Shown here piece by piece: positions 1-6,750 of a DNA stretch of 7,967 nt. This DNA comes from Mageeibacillus sp. UBA5770 (GTDB taxonomy: Bacteria; Bacillota_A; Clostridia; Saccharofermentanales; Saccharofermentanaceae): positions 1-7,967 of the forward strand of contig DIEQ01000035.1 in assembly GCA_002418705.1 (NCBI GenBank), written 5' to 3'. The notes beneath the pieces are model-generated. The model had not been told where the DNA came from. It ran no database searches and saw nothing but the letters and a program-made list of their open reading frames with translations. Both the position numbers and the translations under genes were made by a program. Each line of letters opens with the position of its first letter. Within the stretch, counting starts at the first letter, position 1.

Positions 1-22
1 TCGAGTCTGTTAATCGGCTCCA
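1..22 (+). tRNA. tRNA-Thr, 3' end only (cut by window start)
   Basis: The first 22 bases are the T-loop, the 3' side of the T-stem (CTGTT), the 3' acceptor strand AATCGGC, discriminator T and an encoded CCA. They match 21 of 22 bases of the longer tRNA-Thr(TGT) remnant at 6776-6797, which identifies the isotype. Here the T-stem 3' strand is CTGTT, which would pair fully with the AACAG seen in the remnant, so this is probably the functional copy with its 5' part outside the window. A strong terminator follows directly. The isotype rests on the other copy because the anticodon is not in the window. Confidence 0.7.
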
Positions 23-47
23 AGCGAAACTCCTACAGCCTGTAAGG
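1..47 (+). repeat. Left copy of 47-bp imperfect direct repeat (tRNA 3' end plus terminator arm)
   Basis: Aligned by eye without gaps to 6776-6822, it is identical at 40 of 47 positions: 21 of 22 inside the tRNA part and 19 of 25 beyond CCA. Direct repeats of a tRNA 3' end at both borders are the usual footprint of tyrosine-recombinase integration into a tRNA gene. Similarity running past CCA into the terminator, with several mismatches, also allows an old tandem tRNA duplication. Confidence 0.6.
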
Positions 48-61
48 TTGTGGGAGTTTTT
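28..61 (+). terminator. Intrinsic terminator of tRNA-Thr
   Basis: Bases 28-40 pair with 46-58 over 13 bp (AACTCCTACAGCC with GGTTGTGGGAGTT, two G-T pairs) around a 5-nt loop, followed by a T run at 57-61. It lies 5 bases after the tRNA CCA and most likely ends the tRNA transcript. On the minus strand it lacks a good T tail, so it is not clearly a stop for the operon that runs toward it. Confidence 0.8.
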
Positions 62-64
62 CTT

Positions 65-88
65 TGCCCGTAAGGAGGGCATTTTTTT
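65..88 (+). terminator. Second short intrinsic terminator
   Basis: TGCCC (65-69) pairs with GGGCA (77-81) around a 7-base loop and is followed by seven T (82-88). It is a short back-up to the stronger hairpin at 28-61. Both are oriented for + strand transcripts coming from the tRNA. Confidence 0.6.
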
Positions 89-105
89 GAGAAAAAATTT
101 GGGCG

Positions 106-125
106 TTGAACATATTTTTTTCAAA
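106..125. repeat. Near-palindrome also found at the far end of the island
   Basis: TTGAACATATTT followed by TTCAAA forms an imperfect inverted repeat (TTGAA...TTCAA). An almost identical copy lies at 6592-6612, with one extra base and an A/T difference in the middle. The two copies sit near the opposite borders of the tRNA-flanked block. They could be protein-binding sites near att ends or simply AT-rich coincidence. The rest of 89-191 shows no gene. Confidence 0.35.
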
Positions 126-191
126 TAAGGGCATAAAAGATCAGCAATTTCAAAAATATGAGGATACATGTTTTGACGGTAATCGGAATTA

Positions 192-2507
192 TTAACTATT
201 TTTTTCTTCCGTCAGAGTTGCAATTCTGTTTTCAATAAGTGCTGCGACTTCTTCTCTACTCTTCTGATCATTAAAATAATACATGCCTTCTTCAACCATA
301 ATTGTAGTAATCTCATCTTTGTTGGATCTCGCAAGAGTTACGCTCTCGACCAGATAGCGAAATTCCAATACTTGCTCCTCGGAGAGCGGCAATGAAGTTG
401 CTCCGTCCCAATTCCCGCTCTCAGGATAATAATCAGGATCCATCGCATTCACTATCTGACGTTCAAATACAGAGGAAACAATAGATATTTGGCTGTTCTT
501 TTTCGAAGTCTGATATTCGTTTCCAAAAAGAGCAGAAAGAATTTCCCAACATACCTCAGGGTCTTCAGTCGTGGTTATTATTGCCGCTGAGTTAACGGGA
601 ACGAAGCATGGACTTGAACCCTCCGCAGAAGGATATCCCGTAATCTGAATATCCTTCCCAAATTTTTGTATAAGTGCCCTATATTGAAATGCGGAGTAAA
701 TTTCAGCTTCAGTCATTGCAGGTCCGCTGCTATTAAGCAGTTCGTCCGTTGATGAACCAGTATTTGTGTGGTTCGTATCTTCAGATCCGTATATTTTTGC
801 AAAATCCAAAAGTTGCCCTATCTCCTCATTTCCCAATGTTTTATTTGTTCCGGCTGCAAAGCTTTTCTCGAGCAGATATGGTTGTGTCAAGCAATTCGGA
901 AATACCTGAATTTCTGAAGGAAGCGCTTCTGCAAAAGCGTTAAACTCATCATATGTCCACCCATTCCTGTCACCTAACAGCGAAGCGGAACCTGCAAGTC
1001 CGGTGATCGCAAATCCTGAACAGATACGATACATTTTCCCATCCTTCTTCAATTCTTCAATAATATGAGGTACCAGAATATTTATATCAAAGTCCTCATC
1101 CTTATCCAAAAGAGGAATAAGATCAAACAGCAAGTCTTTTAATTGATATACATCCAGCAGGTCTTCCGGTACACCTATAAGAATGTCAGGTCCATTATCA
1201 GATAGTATATCGAGGTTTATTTGATCCTTTACCTCTACATAGGCTGATTGGGCATCAAACCCTGGTCCCATATTTGCGTAATATTCTTCAAAGTAATCAC
1301 GAATCACAACATGATAACCGGTGCTTCTTTGGTTAAAATCACTGATACATTTTTTAAGATCCTTATCATATGAGATTCCGACACCACCGATAACTATTTG
1401 AGTTCTGCTTGCAATTGCTGAATTTGGATTTTTTTCCAAATAAGTAACCTGATACGAATCCGGCTGCATTTCATGCATCATATCCACTTCCCCTGGAAGC
1501 AGCAGCAATTTACCGTCCGGCAAAATTGAAAGATGGTAAGACTGTGAGTCATACACAGCGACTCCTGAATTGTCCCACAGAAGTGCCTGCTGAGACGCTC
1601 CTGTAATTGGGTCAATCGCAATAACACCATCTTGTGTATTAATACAAAGATAAGAATTCCCTGAATAAAGAAGATCATTTTCTCGGATTTTCGATGAAAT
1701 ATCTACACCTGATCCCACAGACCTGCTTCCAGGATTAATTTGAGCAATCAGGTATATATTTCCAGCCATCTTCTGAATAACCTCAAGGCCATAAACCATA
1801 CCATTCAGGCTATATAGATCACCTGAAAGCTTTTCATTTTTTATGGTGCAGATCTTTTTCCCTGACTTATTCATAATCGTCACTTGCTTTTGTGATCCTA
1901 AATAGATGTTCCCGCTAGAATCTATTGCCGAAGAAACGATCGGAGGTGAATCCTGAAGAGATGCCTGATGTGACAACGCTGTAAGTGTACCAATTGTATC
2001 ATCTGCATATATCGGAAACATGTAAAGAGAGCCTTGTCCTGATAAGGAAGATTGCCATGCAAAGACATATAAGACGCCCTCGCTGTCAGCAGCTATAAAA
2101 TATAATTTGTATGATTCGTCGATGACAATGGAAATATTAATCTCCGAAAGCTCCTTTGTTACCCGGTTATATTTTTGAATGTATGTACCAATACTTTCTG
2201 TGGATGCATTATCAATCTCAGTTTCTTGTGGGAGTACAGCTATGGCAAGATACGCAGTATCCGTTGTTGCACAGCTACCAAGCAACACACTCTCCTGCCC
2301 ATTCTCCGAATACATTGTGACGCTCTGTGCTTCATAAAAAGTAGAACTTCCATTCAGCATTAGTCCCGGAGAACTGACATCTATAGCTTTACTGCTGCAG
2401 CAGCATGTAGAAAATAGAAAAGCAAAAGCAAGCAGCAGACATATTATGCAGTGCAAAATTTTATTGCGCTTGAAATTCAGTTCCCTGCAATCTGTGGAAA
2501 ATGTCAT
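192..2507 (-). CDS. Exported protein: propeller-like N-terminal half plus extracellular solute-binding protein-like C-terminal half
   Basis: This is a 771-aa protein. Residues 14-33 are a basic start followed by a hydrophobic stretch (KRNKILHCIICLLLAFAF...), then FSTCCCSS. C35 is the best lipidation candidate, although the lipobox is not canonical. Residues about 85-345 contain repeated short strands of the type GNIYLGS, GVLYVFA, GVIAIDP and DGKLLLLPG, suggesting a beta-propeller-like fold. Residues about 365-760 resemble family 1 extracellular solute-binding proteins: a strand-rich opening (TQIVIGGVG), an FNQRSTGYHVVIRDY segment, GPDILIG at 439-445 and GWTYDEF at 516-522. Long lipoproteins of this layout occur in clostridia near sugar ABC transporters, but no sugar permease is here. 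The ATG overlaps the signal peptidase stop (ATGA) and has GAGAGG upstream. Being last in a bacteriocin operon suggests surface sensing, ligand capture or immunity, which is inference. The stop is TAA. Confidence 0.8.
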   Translation of the reverse strand: MTFSTDCRELNFKRNKILHCIICLLLAFAFLFSTCCCSSKAIDVSSPGLMLNGSSTFYEAQSVTMYSENGQESVLLGSCATTDTAYLAIAVLPQETEIDNASTESIGTYIQKYNRVTKELSEINISIVIDESYKLYFIAADSEGVLYVFAWQSSLSGQGSLYMFPIYADDTIGTLTALSHQASLQDSPPIVSSAIDSSGNIYLGSQKQVTIMNKSGKKICTIKNEKLSGDLYSLNGMVYGLEVIQKMAGNIYLIAQINPGSRSVGSGVDISSKIRENDLLYSGNSYLCINTQDGVIAIDPITGASQQALLWDNSGVAVYDSQSYHLSILPDGKLLLLPGEVDMMHEMQPDSYQVTYLEKNPNSAIASRTQIVIGGVGISYDKDLKKCISDFNQRSTGYHVVIRDYFEEYYANMGPGFDAQSAYVEVKDQINLDILSDNGPDILIGVPEDLLDVYQLKDLLFDLIPLLDKDEDFDINILVPHIIEELKKDGKMYRICSGFAITGLAGSASLLGDRNGWTYDEFNAFAEALPSEIQVFPNCLTQPYLLEKSFAAGTNKTLGNEEIGQLLDFAKIYGSEDTNHTNTGSSTDELLNSSGPAMTEAEIYSAFQYRALIQKFGKDIQITGYPSAEGSSPCFVPVNSAAIITTTEDPEVCWEILSALFGNEYQTSKKNSQISIVSSVFERQIVNAMDPDYYPESGNWDGATSLPLSEEQVLEFRYLVESVTLARSNKDEITTIMVEEGMYYFNDQKSREEVAALIENRIATLTEEKNS

Positions 2508-2947
2508 TTTATAACCTCTCCAACCAGTTGGGCTGCTGTTATCGGTCCGTAATTTCTGCTGTCATAGCTGTTAAGATAATTATCACCAATCACAAAATAT
2601 TCGTTGCCATCTAACGTGTATGTATGCGGAGAGCCTTCATAATTATACGGCTGAACGACTATGTCATTTACGTAAACTTGTCCGTCCGATAAATCAACTG
2701 TATCACCCGGTGAAGCAACAATTCGCTTTATCGTTCGTTTTTTATCCTGATCAAAAACGATTATATCTCCATTTTTAAGACTGCTTATATCCCTGATAAC
2801 AAACGCAATTTGCCCATCATTCACGGTTGCTGCCATCGATTCTCCATCGACAATTACAATTCCAAAACGCATTCTTACAATAAGCAGTACGAGTATGAAA
2901 ACACCTGCTCCGGCAATACTTACAACTTTACGATTCTTGATGCGCAT
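2504..2947 (-). CDS. lepB-like: Type I signal peptidase (S26 family)
   Basis: This 147-aa protein is a membrane-anchored serine-lysine peptidase that removes signal peptides outside the membrane. One N-terminal membrane segment (about 8-24) is followed by the family boxes: GESM with catalytic Ser37, TIKRIVASPGDTV with the general base Lys74, and GDN at 121-123 leading to the YDSRNYGPI box (128-136). All catalytic parts are present and the length fits the short Gram-positive type. Its start lies inside the 3' end of the ATPase gene (about 28 bp overlap) and its TGA overlaps the next ATG, so it is part of the operon. A peptidase of its own suggests that it matures the bacteriocin precursor or other products of this locus. 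It could also be an ordinary housekeeping-type enzyme picked up by the cluster. Its substrate is not shown by the sequence. Confidence 0.9.
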   Translation of the reverse strand: MRIKNRKVVSIAGAGVFILVLLIVRMRFGIVIVDGESMAATVNDGQIAFVIRDISSLKNGDIIVFDQDKKRTIKRIVASPGDTVDLSDGQVYVNDIVVQPYNYEGSPHTYTLDGNEYFVIGDNYLNSYDSRNYGPITAAQLVGEVIK

Positions 2948-3549
2948 GCCTCAACACACGGGTCATGGGTAACCACAACTACCGTTTTTCCCTTCTTATT
3001 AAAATCCTGAAGCATCGATAGAACTTGATCTCTATTTTTCGCATCCAGACTTCCCGTTGGCTCATCAGCCAGTATGATGGAGGAAGGCTTGACGAGTATT
3101 TTCGCAAGCGCAACACGTTGCTGTTCGCCGCCGGACAGCTGGTATACTTTTTTCTTTTCGAAACCGGCAATACCAACCTGCTCCAGCGCTTCCGCTATCT
3201 TTTTTCTCTCCTGTCCAGATCCAAGTCCGGAAAATCTAGACGCAATAGCCATGTTGTAATATACGGTCTTATTCTCAATGAGCCCGAAATTTTGAAAAAT
3301 ATATGATATTTCATTTCGTAAAAGGAGAATTCCTTCCCGGCTCCCAAATTTCGGATTATTGTGTCCGTTCACCGTAATACAGCCGGAATCGTGCTTTTCC
3401 AAAAGTCCGATCATGTTCAGTAGGGTTGTCTTTCCCTTTCCGCTTGGACCGGTAATCGCAACAAAGTCGCCCTTGGAAATTTCCAGACAATAGTTGTCAA
3501 AAATTACATGATCTCCGAATTTTTTTGAAACATTATTGAGCTTAATCAC
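2920..3549 (-). CDS. ABC transporter ATPase, lactococcin 972 group
   Basis: This 209-aa stand-alone nucleotide-binding protein carries a complete motif set: Walker A GPSGKGKT (34-41), Q-loop Gln86 in YIFQNFGL, signature LSGGEQQR (138-145), Walker B IILADE (158-163) and switch His195 (VVVTHDP). The FQNFGLIENKTV segment and the total length are typical of ATPases paired with bacteriocin-associated permeases next to lactococcin 972-like genes. The start is GTG, four bases overlapping the permease TGA (GTGA), with AAAGGAG upstream, so it is translationally coupled to its membrane partner. The pair probably acts at the cytoplasmic membrane in export of, or protection from, the bacteriocin. In this family the exact cargo is not settled, because the bacteriocin carries a Sec-type signal peptide. 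The 3' end overlaps the signal peptidase gene. Confidence 0.93.
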   Translation of the reverse strand: MIKLNNVSKKFGDHVIFDNYCLEISKGDFVAITGPSGKGKTTLLNMIGLLEKHDSGCITVNGHNNPKFGSREGILLLRNEISYIFQNFGLIENKTVYYNMAIASRFSGLGSGQERKKIAEALEQVGIAGFEKKKVYQLSGGEQQRVALAKILVKPSSIILADEPTGSLDAKNRDQVLSMLQDFNKKGKTVVVVTHDPCVEACASRIVKL

Positions 3550-5585
3550 TTGGCATCTCCTTTGATTATCGATCCGATGTTCTTTCTCTCAAACCGCTTG
3601 GCATAAAAATAAAACGCAGCAAAATCAAGAAGTGAAAAGGCAATTGACGGAGCTGCATTTTTAAACATGACCCATGAAACCGGAACTATGAGGCACAGAC
3701 TCAAACAGCGAACAATCAACGGGAACTTGTATATCTGCCAGAAATGGTACCCGTGAAGTCTTTTTACTGCGATTTTTTTACTTTGGCTTGCAAAATACAC
3801 ACTACTTTCATAAACGATTAATACAAACAAAATCATCATAGCGATTGAGGCACCCATAATAAATATGGTTAACCTTGTTTGAGAACGTTCTATATCATCT
3901 GCATAATTATCCTTCACAGATTTGCATGAGATAATGGTATTCTCCAATTTGGCTTCCTTCAAGTATGGAAGAATCTCCGCATATGGATTGTTTGTTTTTG
4001 TCTTAAGCAAATATGATTGACCAGTAATGTAGTTAGTCGCATAAAATGTGGGATATGTATCATTATAAACACGAATAACTGGATCAATGATCGTTCCATA
4101 ATTATATTGAAATGTTCCTGAATCATAGCTAGAGATATGAGTATTACTTGCATAATATACAATATAAAAATTTGTATTTTTATCAACTATACAATATTTG
4201 AATTTACTGCGAATGATTTCTTCATCCATCGACCGACTTTCTGGGATCAAAACGACAAATTCATTATTCGGAAGATCCTCTCCAGTGATACGGTTCCCAT
4301 GTAAATCCATTATTGGTGTGGTGTTCAGATAATTCTCATTTACCTCAATGAATTGATCTCCAAGGCTCGGTGCAGCTCCACCAAGGTATTGGTATTGATC
4401 TGTAGAAATAACAATTCCGTCAAATGGTTCAACTGTAATTTTATATAGTTTATCAAATCGGGCACTATAATCCTCCTCATACAAACCGGCTAGTCCTGCT
4501 TTGTCGTAGCAGGGCAGGGTCACATAACCTTCGGTTTTTTGCGCTATCTCGTTATATGATTTTTGAACTGCGTATATTTTTGAGAAACCGGAAACAGCAT
4601 ATGTCAGGCATATAATACCAATGGCAAAAACGATAAATTTTGCGATAATTGTTATTGCGTAGAGTTCCGGCAAATTGCTTTTTCCCTTTAGTGTCTCATT
4701 CCCTTCCCTTGTCACCAGATACACCGTTGAAATAGAAAGCATAAAAAATACTGCAAAAAACAGGTAAAAATACCACTTATACGAGAAAAGGAAAAATGTG
4801 AAAAGTGAGCCTATGGCCATTATTTCGCAAGCAATTGAAAACACAAAAAGCGTCAACAGGCAGATACCTGTAAAGGGAAGAAGATTAGAAATGAGTACAT
4901 CTTTAAGCAATTGCTTTTTGGTATATCCTGATAGCCTCTTTATTACAATCTCTTTCCCAAGAGAAAAGGTGTAAAAAAGTGAAGACAACAGCAAAAATGC
5001 CATCAAGACACCCTGCCCAAGATATAGAATGTATGTTTGTGACATGAAGACCATTCCATATTCAATCTTTTCAACCGAATATCCTTCTGACTTGATCGAA
5101 GAAAGAAGTGCATCTGATTTGGCCGGATCAATATAAAATGCCGCCTTATCAAATGTTAGAGACGCGATTTCCTCCATACCCCGGATTGTAAGGTCAGCGT
5201 CGAGAGAGAGAAGAAGTATTCTTCGCTCTCCTTTGCCCCCAGTAACCTTCGTGGTAAAGTACTCGCCTTCAGCAAGAAGTGTAGAGTCACCATCTACTGG
5301 AAGTGATAAGAAATCAGGATCATTGTTAGTTTTATAGAAAATATACTCTGCTTTTGATCCGATTACCCGCGTATCTCTATATAACAAGTCTGTTGAAAGA
5401 TTCCGCGAAATCTCATCTAGATGACCCGCAAATTCCGCCATTGTTTCCTCTACCGGCTTTTGAATGATTATCGCTGCTTTGTTTGTTTCCATACTTTCAG
5501 GTAATATCAAGGAGAAATTAAAAAGCGAAATTACTCCTAAAAAAAGTGTATTCAGTATTAATAGTGCAAATAACAGCTTTCTCAA
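3546..5585 (-). CDS. Bacteriocin-associated ABC permease (DUF1430-type integral membrane protein)
   Basis: This 679-aa protein has about eight predicted membrane segments: one at the N-terminus (4-28), a group at about 185-290, one at 312-334 and a C-terminal group at about 573-661. Extracytoplasmic regions lie at about 30-183 and 340-570. An internal duplication is visible: KEIVIKRLSGY (211-221) right after the second segment and KKIAVKRLHGY (603-613) right after the first of the C-terminal group, as expected for a two-half MacB/FtsX-like architecture. Size and layout match the integral membrane proteins encoded beside lactococcin 972-like bacteriocins. It uses a TTG start with GAGGAG about 9 bases upstream, and MRKLLFALL follows directly. 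A 15-bp hairpin separates it from the bacteriocin gene, which probably lowers its expression relative to that gene. The partner ATPase overlaps its stop. Family assignment is from recognised layout, not from a search. Confidence 0.87.
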   Translation of the reverse strand: MRKLLFALLILNTLFLGVISLFNFSLILPESMETNKAAIIIQKPVEETMAEFAGHLDEISRNLSTDLLYRDTRVIGSKAEYIFYKTNNDPDFLSLPVDGDSTLLAEGEYFTTKVTGGKGERRILLLSLDADLTIRGMEEIASLTFDKAAFYIDPAKSDALLSSIKSEGYSVEKIEYGMVFMSQTYILYLGQGVLMAFLLLSSLFYTFSLGKEIVIKRLSGYTKKQLLKDVLISNLLPFTGICLLTLFVFSIACEIMAIGSLFTFFLFSYKWYFYLFFAVFFMLSISTVYLVTREGNETLKGKSNLPELYAITIIAKFIVFAIGIICLTYAVSGFSKIYAVQKSYNEIAQKTEGYVTLPCYDKAGLAGLYEEDYSARFDKLYKITVEPFDGIVISTDQYQYLGGAAPSLGDQFIEVNENYLNTTPIMDLHGNRITGEDLPNNEFVVLIPESRSMDEEIIRSKFKYCIVDKNTNFYIVYYASNTHISSYDSGTFQYNYGTIIDPVIRVYNDTYPTFYATNYITGQSYLLKTKTNNPYAEILPYLKEAKLENTIISCKSVKDNYADDIERSQTRLTIFIMGASIAMMILFVLIVYESSVYFASQSKKIAVKRLHGYHFWQIYKFPLIVRCLSLCLIVPVSWVMFKNAAPSIAFSLLDFAAFYFYAKRFERKNIGSIIKGDAK

Positions 5586-5617
5586 TTATTTTTTCTCCTC
5601 AATATTGTATGGCATTG

Positions 5618-5655
5618 AAAAGAATAGGCAAGCATTTTAACTTGCCTATTCTTTT
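5618..5655 (-). terminator. Perfect 15-bp stem-loop between bacteriocin gene and transporter genes
   Basis: AAAAGAATAGGCAAG (5618-5632) is perfectly complementary to CTTGCCTATTCTTTT (5641-5655) with an 8-base loop. On the minus strand the descending arm ends in TTCTTTT, a modest T tail, so it can act as a partial intrinsic terminator. It lies 15 bases past the bacteriocin stop codon and 32 bases before the permease start. This arrangement is common in bacteriocin operons, giving much peptide mRNA and less transporter mRNA, and it can also protect the 3' end of the short transcript. Confidence 0.75.
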
Positions 5656-5670
5656 AGAAAAATTACGTAA

Positions 5671-5955
5671 TTAGCCAATGTGGTAATAAGCTCTATTGCC
5701 ACTGATTGTACTCCAAATAGTTGCTTTACTTGTCAATCCTGCATCAGCATGTTTAGTTTGATATATTCCTAATCCATTCTTTGCTGTTGATCCATGATAC
5801 TGCTAGTCTTGATAATAATTGGAATAGCATGGATCGCCAGCGCTGTAAGTCCAGGTACCGCCCTCAGGAGGCGTAACAGTCGTAGCTGCTGCAATACTTA
5901 CACCACTAGCGATGATAATTGTTGCAACAACAGTCAGAAATAAACCTTTTCTCAT
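5671..5955 (-). pseudogene. Lactococcin 972-family bacteriocin precursor interrupted by in-frame TAG
   Basis: Reading from the ATG at 5955 gives 94 codons to TAA at 5671-5673, with one TAG at codon 51 (5803-5805). AGGAGA lies 5 bases upstream. Residues 1-24 form a classical Sec signal peptide (MRKGLFLTVVATIIIASG...) ending SIAAA. The mature part opens PPEGGTWTYS, then SNYY (45-48), the stop, HGSTAKNG (54-61), ADAG, SKATIW (76-81) and SGNRAYYH (85-92). This order (GGTW, SNYY, HGST, AxAG..KA, GN.AYY) is that of the lactococcin 972 family, whose founder binds lipid II and blocks septum formation. Conservation continues in the same frame after the stop with no frameshift, so the damage is one codon and probably recent. 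Position 51 is usually variable or basic in the family, and AAG or CAG are one change away. Read-through or a sequencing error would restore a full-length product. Otherwise only a truncated 50-residue precursor is made. Confidence 0.82.
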
Positions 5956-6017
5956 AATTCTCTCCTTTCAAATGCCTGAAAAAAATAAGACTCACTCATA
6001 CAATTCTCGTACGCCGA

Positions 6018-6047
6018 ATTATATTAGTTTGTAATTATTTACTTTAA
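6018..6047 (-). promoter_or_regulatory. Probable promoter of the bacteriocin operon
   Basis: On the minus strand a TATAAT -10 box (6018-6023) is preceded by TTAAAG (6042-6047) with an 18-base spacer. Overlapping TTGTTA (6045-6050) is a closer -35 match but gives 21 bases. The -10 box is exact. Transcription would begin near 6010 and leave a leader of about 55 bases before the ATG at 5955, containing the AGGAGA site. The region just upstream (6050-6110) is almost pure A/T and may help RNA polymerase binding. A short dyad AACAA-GGTT-TTGTT at 6143-6156 may or may not be an operator. Confidence 0.5.
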
Positions 6048-6223
6048 CAAATTATTATCATATATTCAATATATTTTAATATATTTTATAATATGTTTTA
6101 AAGAACACCGACTCTTGTCCGTACAATATATAAACGTTTTTGAACAAGGTTTTGTTACAGCTTAATTTGAAATAATGCATTTTTAAGATATATCAAATTA
6201 GAAACAGGCAATTAAAATCAAAA

Positions 6224-6398
6224 TTAACAATATTTCTTCTTGCAAATAAAATTATCGACGCTTAGAGCCACAACCAGACGTTTAAATCTTGCGTTCTCTT
6301 CCAGCTCCTTGAGGCGACGGGCTTCTGATGTTCATACCGCCTAAATGCTTATGCAATCGATCATATGTCTGCTCCGTAGCCACAATTTTCAAGCTAGT
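6224..6398 (-). mobile_element. Decayed IS3-family OrfA transposase fragment
   Basis: Two minus-strand reading frames carry consecutive pieces of an IS3-type OrfA. One (about 6327-6398) reads KIVATEQTYDRLHKHLGGMN, the family's 'EQTYYRW..EYGGM' segment just after its helix-turn-helix. The next (about 6224-6322) reads ARRLKELEENARFKRL then VVALSVDN, the family's leucine-zipper 'EARRLKELEEENARLKRL..LSLDN' segment. The join at 6323-6326 has four bases where a multiple of three is expected, so there is a frameshift. The N-terminal helix-turn-helix, all of OrfB and the terminal inverted repeats are not visible. It is a non-functional scar showing that an insertion sequence once sat upstream of this operon. 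Confidence 0.72.
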
Positions 6399-6750
6399 TT
6401 ACTACTTCCTATTCTAACTTAAGATCCTTACCGGATATGTGAGATCACATCGTTAAAATATTCAGTGCATTTACCTTCTACCTATAATGCCAGTCATCAT
6501 CTTTACATTTTAGAGAATCTTGAAATCAAGATAAGTATCCCTATTGTCATAATGACATTACCGATACGCAAACAGTACATGTGAACATAATTTGAACATA
6601 TTTATATTCAAACCAACAAATAACCACCAAAAGATAGGACGTCAAAAACCCCGCAAAAGCCCTATTTGCAGCCCTTTACAGCAAACCACCAAACACCCCG
6701 AACAGCCATTCTAAAATGTACCCTATAGAATAGACAGCAGGAGTTCCTAT
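6399..6750. other. Gene-free stretch with several short palindromes
   Basis: No coding frame with a convincing start and ribosome site is seen on either strand. The stretch contains perfect dyads ATGTGA-GA-TCACAT (6437-6450), ATCTTGA-AA-TCAAGAT (6517-6532) and TGTCA-TAA-TGACA (6545-6557), the near-palindrome at 6592-6612, ATTCTA-N12-TAGAAT (6708-6731) and AGGA-GT-TCCT followed by a T run (6739-6755). A C-rich patch (6639-6700) read on the minus strand gives GCAAA...TTTGC then GGGGTTTTT, a weak terminator-like shape. It lies between the IS scar and the tRNA remnant, where recombinase or excisionase sites would be expected if this is an integrated element's end. Confidence 0.45.
6592..6612. repeat. 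Right copy of the TTGAACATATTT near-palindrome
   Basis: This is the partner of 106-125. Both read TTGAACATATTT at the left and TTCAAA at the right. This copy has a more symmetric middle, giving TTGAA-N10-TTCAA with most inner bases also paired. A related GTGAACATAA lies just upstream at 6581-6590. The function is unknown. Confidence 0.35.

Noticed and set aside
749..943. Plus-strand 64-codon frame and other short frames inside 192-2507
   Set aside because: They are shadows of the 771-codon gene, which is continuous and has a signal sequence and solute-binding-like segments.
2810..3306. Plus-strand open frames of 66, 93 and 61 codons
   Set aside because: They lie antisense to the peptidase and ATPase genes, which carry complete family motifs. 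They have no family resemblance of their own.
5803..5805. General reassignment of TAG to an amino acid in this organism
   Set aside because: The other genes here end in TAA or TGA, which neither supports nor excludes it, and no other in-frame TAG occurs in a conserved gene. A single nonsense mutation is simpler.
6437..6450. ATGTGAGATCACAT as a CRP-type site
   Set aside because: The half-sites resemble CRP's TGTGA/TCACA, but the spacing is about 2 bases instead of 6, and no promoter is placed next to it.
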